Shown in pieces: positions 42,219 through 51,170 of a DNA stretch of 64,000 bases. A model generated the notes under the pieces. That model ran no database searches, had not been told where the DNA came from, and worked only from the letters and a program-made list of their open reading frames with translations. This DNA comes from Methanocorpusculum sp. (GTDB taxonomy: Archaea > Halobacteriota > Methanomicrobia > Methanomicrobiales > Methanocorpusculaceae), in assembly GCA_029987115.1 (NCBI GenBank), contig DALTWK010000001.1, positions 85,547-149,546 of the forward strand. The letters run 5' to 3'. A program made the position numbers and the translations under genes. The stretch's first letter is position 1, and each line of letters begins with the position of its first letter.

Positions 42219-42584
42219 ATGACACGAACCCCAGATGAGATAATGGCCGAATACCTCTTAAACGGAGGTAAAATGCTGAACGAAATGTGTGCTGTCTGCG
42301 GAGCACCGTTATTCGAAGTGAAAGGCGTCAAGAAATGCGTTGTTTGCGCGGAGAATCCAAAACCGAAAGAACCGCAAAACGACAATGTGCATGTTATCAT
42401 GCCGAAATATGCATCCGAGGACACCGGTTGTGCGCCAAACGAACTGACCTCAGAAATCGACAGTCTGATTCACTTATATTTAGAAAAAGCAAAGACCGAA
42501 GTGGATCCGGCCCGTTGTCTCACCCTCATGGAATGTGTCAGAACAGCAGCAGAAGCTAAAACTATCCTGGCGAGATTCAAATGA
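42219..42584 (+). CDS. Sjogren/scleroderma autoantigen 1 family zinc-ribbon protein
   Basis: 121 residues from the ATG at 42219. The start MTRTPDEIMAEYLLNGGKML and a four-cysteine ribbon (CAVCGAPL...CVVC) match the archaeal SSSCA1/p27 family. A GGGTGA ribosome-binding site six bases ahead supports this ATG over the GTG at 42210. The C-terminus has a second helical region. Function unknown; it heads an operon with UPF0200, a TIM-barrel gene and rnz, with overlaps of 4, 4 and 1 bases. Confidence 0.82.
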   Translation: MTRTPDEIMAEYLLNGGKMLNEMCAVCGAPLFEVKGVKKCVVCAENPKPKEPQNDNVHVIMPKYASEDTGCAPNELTSEIDSLIHLYLEKAKTEVDPARCLTLMECVRTAAEAKTILARFK

Positions 42585-43120
42585 ATGTCATAGGCATTGT
42601 CGGATATCCGGCAAGCGGTAAAGGAGAGTTCTCGAAAATAGCAGCAAGTAACGGAGTGCCGGTCGTTGTCATGGGCGACATCATCCGTGAAAAAACGACA
42701 GAAAAAGGACAAGAACTCACTGATGAAAACATCGGAAATACCGCAAAAGAACTGAGAGAAAAACTCGGAATGGATGCAGTTGCCATCCTTACCGCAGAAC
42801 GAGTCAAAGTACTCGACGCACCGGTGGTCCTTATCGATGGTATTCGCGGTGACGCTGAAGTTAAGTACTTCCGCTCTGTCTTCAAGAAGTTCACCCTTAT
42901 CGGCATCAAGGCAGCATTTTCCACCCGTCTTTCCCGCCTGAAAATCCGTGGAAGAACCGATGACGGTGCAACAGAAGAATTCCTGCACCAGCGCGATGCA
43001 CGAGAAGACACCTTCGGTCTCGCTAGAGCGCTGGAACTTGCCGACATCGAACTTCAAAATGAGACGGAACGCAGAATGTATGAAATCAGCATCAGAAGAA
43101 CCCTGGAGAAACTCGCATGA
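42581..43120 (+). CDS. UPF0200-family nucleotide kinase-like protein
   Basis: 179 residues. The Walker A-like GYPASGKG is at 8-15, followed by VMGDIIRE near 29-37 and an SRLKIRGRTDD lid. The fold resembles dephospho-CoA kinase and adenylate kinase. The phosphate acceptor is unknown. It overlaps genes on both sides by four bases. Confidence 0.85.
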   Translation: MNVIGIVGYPASGKGEFSKIAASNGVPVVVMGDIIREKTTEKGQELTDENIGNTAKELREKLGMDAVAILTAERVKVLDAPVVLIDGIRGDAEVKYFRSVFKKFTLIGIKAAFSTRLSRLKIRGRTDDGATEEFLHQRDAREDTFGLARALELADIELQNETERRMYEISIRRTLEKLA

Positions 43121-43884
43121 AAATCTATTTCGCATCTTCATCCAAAGTATGGGATAATCCTGCATGGGTTGCGGAAATCCCAGATGCAGGATTTGACGGG
43201 TGGGAGATATCCGCCGATGGAAACTACCGTCTTGACAAAAAAGAAACGTTTGATAGTGTGAAGAAGGTCATCGACGAGTTCTCCCTTGCGGTAACAGTTC
43301 ATGCTCCGTTCAGTGATTTGAACCCGGCATCCGTGAATGACAAGATTTGGCAGGAAACGCTCAACGACTTGGACAATACAATCTTGAAAGCAGCGGAACT
43401 GACCGACACTGTAACCATCCACCCCGGGTACCTAAGTCCGGTCGCCCGCTACGACAGCCAGCGCGCCTGGCAGCGCCACAAGGATGCCTGCATCCACTTA
43501 GGAAAGACCGCCGAAAAAGCAGGCATCATCGCATGCCTAGAAAACATGCCGAAACTCGATGACTTCTTTGGCATGGACCCGTACGAAATTGACGGATTCG
43601 TGGAAGGAACCGGTATGAGACCCACCATTGATATCGGACACGCCAACACCAATGGCAACCTAGATCGGTTCTGTTCCGTCATACTCAAGAACGCATTTCA
43701 CATGCATATCCACGACAACCATGGAGGGCATGATGAACACCTTCCACTTGGTGAAGGAACAATTCCCTGGAAGAAGATAATGCCAAAAATTGTAACGGAA
43801 TACACCGGAAAAATCATCGTAGTGGAAGGACGGAAAACCGAAGAAGGGGCTAAAAGTCTTAAGTTCCTCAAGGAGTGGTTCTGA
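43117..43884 (+). CDS. Sugar phosphate isomerase/epimerase-like TIM-barrel protein
   Basis: 255 residues with the xylose-isomerase-like/AP-endonuclease-2 fold: DAGFDGWEI near the start, VHAPFSDLNP, ENMPKLDDFFG, DIGHANTNG and the metal-binding MHIHDNHGGHDEHLPLGEGTI. These are metal ligands of sugar isomerases or endonuclease IV relatives. The substrate is unknown. The stop overlaps the RNase Z start by one base. Confidence 0.83.
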   Translation: MKIYFASSSKVWDNPAWVAEIPDAGFDGWEISADGNYRLDKKETFDSVKKVIDEFSLAVTVHAPFSDLNPASVNDKIWQETLNDLDNTILKAAELTDTVTIHPGYLSPVARYDSQRAWQRHKDACIHLGKTAEKAGIIACLENMPKLDDFFGMDPYEIDGFVEGTGMRPTIDIGHANTNGNLDRFCSVILKNAFHMHIHDNHGGHDEHLPLGEGTIPWKKIMPKIVTEYTGKIIVVEGRKTEEGAKSLKFLKEWF

Positions 43885-44822
43885 TGGCGGGAGAAACACT
43901 ATTTGTCCACTTCCTCGGAACAGCAGGTGCGCTTCCGACTCCTATCCGAAATCCGTCCTGCATCATGATTAGAAGAGGGAGTGACACGCTTCTTTTTGAC
44001 TGCGGAGAAGGAGCGCAACAGCAGATGATGCGCCTTCGAACAGGATTTGTCGTCAACGCAATCTTCATCTCGCACTGGCACGCCGACCACTACCTCGGCA
44101 TCTTCGGCCTGATTGAAACAATGTCGTTTAATGGTAGAAGCGAACCGCTCACTATCTATGGACCACGCGGTATCTCCAAAATAATAGAGGTCATCAGAAC
44201 ACTGACGCCAAAAATTCCATTTGAATTGAAAGGATACGAAGTCGCCGACGGAGATGTAATGATTTTTGACGGGTACGCCGTTTCCGTATTCAGAACGTAC
44301 CATGGGATGGACAGTGTCGGATATGTCCTGGAAGAAGACATGAGACCGGGGCGCTTCGACCGAGAAGGTGCAATTGCACTCGGTGTAAAACCAGGGCCAC
44401 TGTTCGGAAAACTGCAGCGGGGGCAGAACGTGGAAATCGAAACGGAAAACGGAACTGTAACCGTCACGCCGGAACAAGTCATGGGGAAGATGCGACCTGG
44501 AAGAAAAATCATCTACACCGGGGATACACGTCCAATCCGCACTGACAATGAAATGCTGATGGATGCCGATCTCCTGATTCATGAAGCTACCTTCGATGAA
44601 GAAGAAGGCATGGAACGTGCCAAAGAGGTATGGCATTCCACAGCAATGGAAGCAGGAGTTGTTGCCGCCACACTGAAGCCGAAAACCCTTGCTCTTGTGC
44701 ACATCAGCTCCCGCTATACCTCTTCGGCAAATCATTTAAGGGATGCAAAAGAGACCTTTGACGGAGAGATAATCATCCCGAACGACCTGACCACGCTGGA
44801 AATCCCGTTCCGCGACAACTAA
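43884..44822 (+). CDS. rnz: Ribonuclease Z
   Basis: 312 residues from the ATG at 43884. The metallo-beta-lactamase motif HWHADH is near residue 65, with FLGTAGALPTPIRNPS at the start and a TGDTR-AD-HEATF C-terminal metal region. RNase Z cuts the 3-prime trailer from precursor tRNA. The start overlaps the preceding stop by one base (TGATG). A short T-run follows the stop at 44828-44833. A longer frame to 43875 is not needed. Confidence 0.94.
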   Translation: MAGETLFVHFLGTAGALPTPIRNPSCIMIRRGSDTLLFDCGEGAQQQMMRLRTGFVVNAIFISHWHADHYLGIFGLIETMSFNGRSEPLTIYGPRGISKIIEVIRTLTPKIPFELKGYEVADGDVMIFDGYAVSVFRTYHGMDSVGYVLEEDMRPGRFDREGAIALGVKPGPLFGKLQRGQNVEIETENGTVTVTPEQVMGKMRPGRKIIYTGDTRPIRTDNEMLMDADLLIHEATFDEEEGMERAKEVWHSTAMEAGVVAATLKPKTLALVHISSRYTSSANHLRDAKETFDGEIIIPNDLTTLEIPFRDN

Positions 44823-44827
44823 CACCC

Positions 44828-44833
44828 TTTTTT
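44828..44833 (+). terminator. T-run terminator after rnz
   Basis: Six T directly after the rnz stop, followed by an AT-rich region carrying the promoter of the V4R regulator gene. Confidence 0.35.
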
Positions 44834-44887
44834 GCTGATTCGCGAAAATTCATATTCTTAAAAAACATTTTATTAATTAGATTTTCT

Positions 44888-45658
44888 ATGCCGGAAAGCG
44901 ACAGCAAAAGTGAACTAGATTTGTATCTGCAGAACGGGGAGGTTACCATGGTTAGACACCCGGTACGCCTGCAAATTCTAAACATACTGAAAAGAGAGAA
45001 AGAGGTCCCTTTCCCTAAGATACTAGAAGAGACCGGTCTTACCAAATCAACGCTTTCCGGTTTCCTGAACTCTCTTCTTGATGCTGGTCTTATCGAACGT
45101 ATTTCTTCCGAAAAAGATGGAAGACGTAAAATCTATCGATTGTCCGCAAAACACATCGGCATTATCACCCCATCATCCTATTCTGCAGCATCTGAATTCC
45201 GTGAACTCATCCGAAAAACCTACACCAATTACGATAAAATCAACTACCGTGACATGCTGCCGCATATCTTCCGTGTTGCCTTGGCTGAATCGGGAATCAG
45301 AATTGACCCGGTTCTTCAACGCGGCGGAATCATTCTCGGCCAGTCTGTTGCACCATTCCTTGTTGCTGACACCCTTGAAAAGACAGTCGAAAACATCAGT
45401 GACTTCTGGAAACGGTATGAATTCGGCGAACTCTCGCTGGTCTCGGAAAATCCCTTGAGACTTGATGTGAAAAACTGCTATGAATGCATGACGTTGCCGT
45501 CCCCCATACCCGGGGGGTGCATCATCTCAACAGGAATCCTATCTGCTCTCTTTTCCTCATTTTATGGGAAAGAAGTAACCGTGACAGAAATCGAGTGCAT
45601 CTGCCACGGTGCTCCAGCCTGTCGTTTCGAAATCAACGTACAGACAACAACGGAATAA
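44888..45658 (+). CDS. HTH regulator with C-terminal V4R domain (MsvR-like)
   Basis: 256 residues. An ArsR-like winged helix (about 20-85, MVRHPVRLQILNILKREKEVPF) is followed by a V4R domain (about 100-250) with the signature ICHGAPACRFEI. Several cysteines (CYECMT, GGCIIS, CICHG) could sense redox state or bind metal. Methanogen MsvR proteins with this architecture are redox-responsive repressors. The target here is unknown; endA lies 43 bases downstream. Confidence 0.82.
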   Translation: MPESDSKSELDLYLQNGEVTMVRHPVRLQILNILKREKEVPFPKILEETGLTKSTLSGFLNSLLDAGLIERISSEKDGRRKIYRLSAKHIGIITPSSYSAASEFRELIRKTYTNYDKINYRDMLPHIFRVALAESGIRIDPVLQRGGIILGQSVAPFLVADTLEKTVENISDFWKRYEFGELSLVSENPLRLDVKNCYECMTLPSPIPGGCIISTGILSALFSSFYGKEVTVTEIECICHGAPACRFEINVQTTTE

Positions 45659-45701
45659 CCCTGTTTTTTCGTCATCTCCCCATGGAATCACGTAGTGTTT
45701 A

Positions 45702-46733
45702 ATGGTAAGGAGTGACAAACATAGTACACGCGTGAAGAGTACATTCGATGGCAGATACTGCTATGCTCCAGCAGAGGCAGTTACCTTGCATGAACAAAAC
45801 GGTTATGGACGAGTAGAAAAAGACGGCAGACTCCGTCTTGATCTCCAGGAAGCACTCTATCTCATCGCACGCCAGAAGATAGAGATTCCAGGATATACCT
45901 TTGAAACATTCCTAGCCGAATGTTCAAAAATACCAGGATTCCTCAGAAACTACATAGTTTACCGCGACATCAGAGAACGTGGTTATGTCATTACCTCGGG
46001 ACCTCAAGATTTCCGCATCTTTCCCCGGGGTCAACGTCCTGGCAAAGGAAACTCACGATTCCTCATGAGAATCCTTTCCGAGCGCGACCTTGTTGAATTC
46101 ACAGAAATCATCCGCGATGCAAAAACTGCGGCAAACATGCGAAAGCAATTCGTCCTTGCTGTGCTCGACGATGAACACGAACTGACGTACTACGAAATCA
46201 GACAGACGGCGCTTCAGGAAAAAGATAAAGAGAAACTGTCAGGCGGAATCACCGCACAGCTTGTCGGCATACCCACATGTGTCATGGGAGATGCAGTTGA
46301 ACCGCTCGTGAAGAACTGGTTCGGAACCATGCTTGACATAAGTCACCTCTTTCTCTCCCCTCTCGAAACATCCTGGCTTATGGAAAATGGATACCTTTCC
46401 CTTGACACAGGAATGACCGCAGAAGCGTACCGTGAACTGGCAAAAAGCGCGGACTCGGAATTCGAGGAAAAGTACCGACTTTACTGTTACTTCAAGAATC
46501 TCGGTATGTTCCCGCGATCTGGATATAAGTACGGCCATCACTTCCGTGTCTACACCGAATATGATGCACACTCGGAAATGCTTGCACAGGCAGTTCCAGC
46601 AGGAACGGAAAACCCGATGAGCGAAATATCCCGATCCGTCAGGCTTGCCCACAGCGTCAAAAAACGAATGCTTTTTGCAAGCATCGGGGAAGAAGAAATC
46701 ATCTGCATCGAATTTGCACGACTCAAAATGTAA
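45702..46733 (+). CDS. endA: tRNA-splicing endonuclease, fused two-repeat form
   Basis: 343 residues, about twice the single-repeat enzyme. The C-terminal repeat carries the catalytic residues: Tyr in RSGYKYGHHFRVY, His in the same run, and Lys in VKKRMLFA. The N-terminal repeat (about 40-180) is degenerate. EndA cuts bulge-helix-bulge junctions of tRNA introns; the tRNA-Tyr intron at 41416-41448 is a likely substrate. Two such chains form the active alpha2 enzyme. The gene lies 14 bases before trpS. Confidence 0.9.
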   Translation: MVRSDKHSTRVKSTFDGRYCYAPAEAVTLHEQNGYGRVEKDGRLRLDLQEALYLIARQKIEIPGYTFETFLAECSKIPGFLRNYIVYRDIRERGYVITSGPQDFRIFPRGQRPGKGNSRFLMRILSERDLVEFTEIIRDAKTAANMRKQFVLAVLDDEHELTYYEIRQTALQEKDKEKLSGGITAQLVGIPTCVMGDAVEPLVKNWFGTMLDISHLFLSPLETSWLMENGYLSLDTGMTAEAYRELAKSADSEFEEKYRLYCYFKNLGMFPRSGYKYGHHFRVYTEYDAHSEMLAQAVPAGTENPMSEISRSVRLAHSVKKRMLFASIGEEEIICIEFARLKM

Positions 46734-46747
46734 AACAGGAAACAATC

Positions 46748-48004
46748 ATGGCAGAACAAATAAACCCGTGGTCAAGTACTCCGAAAGTCAACATCGAACG
46801 CCTGTTCGAAGACTTCGGTATTGACTCATTTGAACCACAAAAAGAAAAACTCGGGGAACTTCCGACCTTCATGCGGCGAAACGTCATCCAAGGTCACCGC
46901 GGATATGATGCAATATCCGACGCAATAGTAAATAAGAAACCCTTCCATGTCCTGACCGGATTCATGCCATCAGGCCATCCACACTTCGGCCACCTCATGG
47001 TTATGAAAGAAGTCGTCTGGCACATCAACCACGGCGGACGCGGTTTCATATCCATGGCAGACCGAGAAGCACACGCAGTCCGAGGCCTATCTTGGGAAAA
47101 GTGCGATGAATACGCACGAGAATACATGTCGTGCCTATATGCTCTCGGATTCAAAGGAGAAATCTACTCCCAGAGACGCAACAACACCCTGAAGGACTTA
47201 GCATTCGAAGCGGCAACGAAAATCAACTTCTCGAACCTTTCTGCAATCTACGGATTCGGACCTGACACCGAACTCGCTCATGCAGTCAGTGTTTCGATGC
47301 AGGTTGGAGATATCCTCTACCCGCAACTTGCAGGTGGCGTTGCACCGACCGTAGTTCCTGTTGGAATCGACCAGGACCCGCATATCCGCTTAACCCGCGA
47401 TGTAACCAACGCTCTGCGCCAGTTCCTAGTGGAAGACCGCGGAACACATATCAGCATCCGTGCAAAAACGGCATCACCGGAAGCCATGACCGCTGTTGCC
47501 GCCGCATTCCCGGAATCCAAAAAATATGAAGGACATATCGACCTGCAACCGGGACATACCGTCGAAGAAGTCGATGCAGTGGTCCGTAGCATCGAACAGC
47601 AGTTCGGGGGATTTGGATTCCTGCTCCCGTCCTCGACCTACCACAGTTTCCTGATGGGTCTCCAGGGCGGCAAAATGTCATCATCAGTGCCAGAAAGTCT
47701 GGTCTGGTTCGACGATGAAGACAAAGACGTCAAGAAGAAGATTATGTCCGCCCTGACCGGTGGCAAACCAACGCTTGACGAACAGAAGAAACTTGGCGGA
47801 GAACCGGAGAAATGCGCCATCTATCAGCTGAACAAATTCCACATGATGGATGACGACCGCGAATTAAGCGAGATGTGTCAGAAATGCAAAGCGGGAGAGC
47901 TTATGTGCGGAACCTGTAAGAAGGAGACGCTGGAGCGTGTCCGTGCATTCCTTGCTGAATTCAAAGAGAAACGCGATGAGACTGCCCATATGGTGGAGTG
48001 GTAA
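46748..48004 (+). CDS. trpS: Tryptophanyl-tRNA synthetase
   Basis: 418 residues, archaeal/eukaryotic type. The HIGH-like PSGHPHFGH is near residue 77, and the KMSKS-like GGKMSSSVPES near 315. A Cys-rich segment near the C-terminus (CQKCKAGELMCGTCKKE) may bind zinc. It charges tRNA-Trp. It starts 14 bases after endA and ends three bases before pheS. Confidence 0.95.
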   Translation: MAEQINPWSSTPKVNIERLFEDFGIDSFEPQKEKLGELPTFMRRNVIQGHRGYDAISDAIVNKKPFHVLTGFMPSGHPHFGHLMVMKEVVWHINHGGRGFISMADREAHAVRGLSWEKCDEYAREYMSCLYALGFKGEIYSQRRNNTLKDLAFEAATKINFSNLSAIYGFGPDTELAHAVSVSMQVGDILYPQLAGGVAPTVVPVGIDQDPHIRLTRDVTNALRQFLVEDRGTHISIRAKTASPEAMTAVAAAFPESKKYEGHIDLQPGHTVEEVDAVVRSIEQQFGGFGFLLPSSTYHSFLMGLQGGKMSSSVPESLVWFDDEDKDVKKKIMSALTGGKPTLDEQKKLGGEPEKCAIYQLNKFHMMDDDRELSEMCQKCKAGELMCGTCKKETLERVRAFLAEFKEKRDETAHMVEW

Positions 48005-48007
48005 CAA

Positions 48008-49438
48008 ATGGACTTAACTATCAATGAAAAACGTGTACTTGCCGCCCTTGCAGAAATAACCTCCTGCACGGATGCAGAACTGGCAGAACGCCTGGAAGCC
48101 CCGGTTGAATCTGTCATTCAGTGGTCGCACCTCTGTGCCGACCGCGGTCTGATAACCCTCGACAAGAATGTCAAGATTATCGCCAAGAGAACTGAGGAAG
48201 GAGAAAGATACGCACAGGAAGGTCTGCCGGAACGTCAAATTATCAGCAAAATTAGCGGCACCATCCCAATGAAAGAACTGACGGCACTGCCAATTTCAAA
48301 GATTGCCATTGGTTGGCTCCGCAAGAAAAACTGGATTGATATTGACAAGGGTTCAGTCTCCATCAATACTTCGGCAATTCTCGCAAAAGGAGAAGATGAA
48401 TCGGCACTCGAATCCATGGATCCAAAAGCACCGGGATTCAAAGACATAGTCAAACGCGGTCTCGCAATTGTCGAAGAACACATAAAATGGAATATCACCA
48501 TCACCGAAGAAGGAAAGAAAGTTGCTGCAGCCGGTCTTGACTTGAGAGAGGAAGTCGGAACACTCACCCGCGACCAGATTCTTTCCGGTGAATGGAAGAA
48601 CCTGAACCTTAGAAAATATGATGTCTCCAAACTGCCGAAGCGCATCTACGGCGGACGTGTCCACCCGAATCAGCAAATTCTAGACGAAATCCGTGACCTC
48701 CTTTTTGAGATGGGATTCACAGAATTCCACGGGTCCATTGTCCAGAACTCTTTCTGGAACTTCGATGCACTCTATCAGCCGCAAGATCACCCAGCACGTG
48801 AAATGCAGGATACCTTCCACCTGAAAGAAGAACTCCCACTTCCAGAAGGTTGGGAGGCGATCCGCGACATCCACATGAACGGCGGAAACACCGGCAGTAC
48901 CGGATGGGGAGGAGAATGGAATCCAGAAATCTCAAAGAAATGCGTTCTCCGTACACACTCCACATCGCTTTCCATTCAGCACCTCGCCAAGAACCCGAAC
49001 CCTCCACTGAAAGCATTCTCCATCTCCCGTGTTTACCGCAGGGAGACCATCGACCCAACCCATCTGCCAGAATTCGAACAGTTGGAAGGCATAGTCATGG
49101 ACAAGGGGCTGAACTTCGGTCACCTCCTCGGTTTCTTCAAGGAGTTCTTCGGACGCATGGGATTCGAAGAGGTCAGATTCCGTCCGGGATACTTCCCGTA
49201 CACTGAACCATCAGTAGAACCGGAAGTCTGGGTCGATGGACTCGGATGGGTTGAACTTGGAGGAGCAGGTATCTTCCGTCCGGAAGTTACTGCACCGTGG
49301 GGCATCAAGTGCCCAGTTCTTGCCTGGGGACTTGGTGTATCCCGTGTCTCCATGCTTAGAATGGGATTGAAAGATTTGCGCCAGCTCTATAAGAGTGATA
49401 TCGACTGGATTCGCAACAGTCCAGTCAGGAGGGTGTAA
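48008..49438 (+). CDS. pheS: Phenylalanyl-tRNA synthetase subunit alpha
   Basis: 476 residues, archaeal type with an N-terminal winged-helix extension (about 1-170) used in tRNA binding. The class II core has the motif 2 region AFSISRVYRRETIDPTHLPEFEQLEG and motif 3 around GWVELGGAGIFRPEVTAP. Forms an alpha2beta2 enzyme with PheT, whose gene follows two bases later. Confidence 0.96.
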   Translation: MDLTINEKRVLAALAEITSCTDAELAERLEAPVESVIQWSHLCADRGLITLDKNVKIIAKRTEEGERYAQEGLPERQIISKISGTIPMKELTALPISKIAIGWLRKKNWIDIDKGSVSINTSAILAKGEDESALESMDPKAPGFKDIVKRGLAIVEEHIKWNITITEEGKKVAAAGLDLREEVGTLTRDQILSGEWKNLNLRKYDVSKLPKRIYGGRVHPNQQILDEIRDLLFEMGFTEFHGSIVQNSFWNFDALYQPQDHPAREMQDTFHLKEELPLPEGWEAIRDIHMNGGNTGSTGWGGEWNPEISKKCVLRTHSTSLSIQHLAKNPNPPLKAFSISRVYRRETIDPTHLPEFEQLEGIVMDKGLNFGHLLGFFKEFFGRMGFEEVRFRPGYFPYTEPSVEPEVWVDGLGWVELGGAGIFRPEVTAPWGIKCPVLAWGLGVSRVSMLRMGLKDLRQLYKSDIDWIRNSPVRRV

Positions 49439-49440
49439 TC

Positions 49441-51063
49441 ATGCCGATTGTAAAACTCAATAATGAATATCTGGCACGCCTGACCAGAACCGACATCCAG
49501 ACCATCAGAAATGAACTGCCGATGATGGGATCCGAAGTCGAGCGTGAAGAGGAGGAACAGACTGATGTCCAATACTTCCCGAACCGTCCTGACCTGTACA
49601 GCGCAGAAGGAACAGCACGTGCCTTACGTGGCTACCTTGGTATCGAAACCGGCCTTCCGACCTACACAGTCACCCAGTCCAAAGTGACATTTACCGTCGA
49701 CCCAGGACTCAAAGACATTCGCCCGTATCTCGGATCTGCTGTCATCAGAAACGTCAACATGGACAATGCGATGATTGAGTCGCTTATGGGTCTGCAGGAA
49801 TCGCTACATTGGGCAGTCGGCCGCGGAAGAAAGAAGGTGGCCATAGGCGTCCATGACCTCGACAAAATCGAGGGACCATTCCACTACATCGCGGCGGACA
49901 AGTCCACCAAATTCGTACCGCTCGACTACAACGTTGAGATGACGATGGAAGAAATCCTCGATGAACACCCGAAGGGGAAAGCATATGCAAAGATTGTCCG
50001 TGACTTCCCGAAGTACCCATTAATAGTCGATGCCAAGAACCGCGTCTGTTCCTTCCCGCCAATCATCAACGGAGAACTGACCCGCGTCACGGAAAACACA
50101 CACAACATCCTCCTCGATGTTACAGGCATTGAACCACGTGCCGTCAACGTTGCAGTAAACATTCTCTGCGCCGCATTCGTTGAAATGGGTGCAACTATCG
50201 AATCAGTTTCTATTGACGGAAAGATCTCTCCGAACATGGAACCGTCGGAACGCATCGTTTCTGCCAGGGCATGCACAGAACTTACAGGCATTCCAATGAC
50301 CTCAAAGGAGATGGCGGAACTCCTCGAAAAAATGCGGTTCGGCACAAACGTTGTCGATGATGACAAGGTCAGTGTCAAGATTCCATGTTATCGTGCCGAT
50401 ATCATGCATGACTGTGATATATACGAGGATGCAGCCATCGCCTATGGCTACGACAGAATAGAAGCAACACTCCCGCCGAGCTTCACCGTTGGAAAACCGC
50501 ACCCGATTCAAGTACTCTACAGTACCGTCAGAAATATCATGATTGGTCAACAGTATCTCGAGAACACGCCGTTCACTCTGACGAGTGAGGAAGTCTCCTA
50601 CCGCATGATGAACCGTCCGGAAAACCCGAAGGCACTGCATGTTATGCACCCAATCAGCGAAGACCAGACCATCATCAGAACCGACATCCTCCCGATGTTG
50701 ATGGAATCACTCTCTATCAACCGTTCCCGCGAACTGCCACAGAAAATTTTCGCCTGTGGGGATGTCGTCGAAGAGCTCAATACCTACCCGAAGATGGCAG
50801 CAGCTTCCATCCATGCGGCTGCTGACTTCTCGGAAATCTATGCATCCCTTGACTCCTTCTGCCAGATGATGTCTATCTCCTATGAAGTAGTCGAAGGAAA
50901 CGATCCGGCATTCATCCCGGGAAGATGTGGAGATATTTATTTCAATGGCAAAAAAATCGGTGTTTTCGGCGAGATCAGCCCAGCAGTCCTTACTGCATTC
51001 GGTCTCGAACAGCCAACTGCAGCATTTGAACTTGACCTCCGCGACTTTGTCCCGGAGAACTAA
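49441..51063 (+). CDS. pheT: Phenylalanyl-tRNA synthetase subunit beta
   Basis: 540 residues, the short archaeal beta subunit. It has the B3/B4 editing region (about 100-280) and the B5-type domain, with a class II-like catalytic mimic toward the C-terminus (GRCGDIYFNGKKIGVFGEISP). Partner of PheS. A T-run follows the stop at 51071-51076. Confidence 0.95.
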   Translation: MPIVKLNNEYLARLTRTDIQTIRNELPMMGSEVEREEEEQTDVQYFPNRPDLYSAEGTARALRGYLGIETGLPTYTVTQSKVTFTVDPGLKDIRPYLGSAVIRNVNMDNAMIESLMGLQESLHWAVGRGRKKVAIGVHDLDKIEGPFHYIAADKSTKFVPLDYNVEMTMEEILDEHPKGKAYAKIVRDFPKYPLIVDAKNRVCSFPPIINGELTRVTENTHNILLDVTGIEPRAVNVAVNILCAAFVEMGATIESVSIDGKISPNMEPSERIVSARACTELTGIPMTSKEMAELLEKMRFGTNVVDDDKVSVKIPCYRADIMHDCDIYEDAAIAYGYDRIEATLPPSFTVGKPHPIQVLYSTVRNIMIGQQYLENTPFTLTSEEVSYRMMNRPENPKALHVMHPISEDQTIIRTDILPMLMESLSINRSRELPQKIFACGDVVEELNTYPKMAAASIHAAADFSEIYASLDSFCQMMSISYEVVEGNDPAFIPGRCGDIYFNGKKIGVFGEISPAVLTAFGLEQPTAAFELDLRDFVPEN

Positions 51064-51066
51064 AAA

Positions 51067-51076
51067 TCTCTTTTTT
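51067..51076 (+). terminator. T-run terminator after pheT
   Basis: TCTCTTTTTT just after the pheT stop. AlaS has its own AT-rich upstream region of about 90 bases. Confidence 0.35.
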
Positions 51077-51170
51077 ACGTGTTATTTCATTGTTTCCTCT
51101 GAGAGAAGAACACATAGTAATATACCCTTCAACGACCAACCTATACAAGTTATTTATTCGGGGTAAATAT

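Noticed and set aside
43866..43883. An RNase Z start at 43875
   Set aside because: The ATG at 43884 overlaps the upstream stop codon and fits the family N-terminus.
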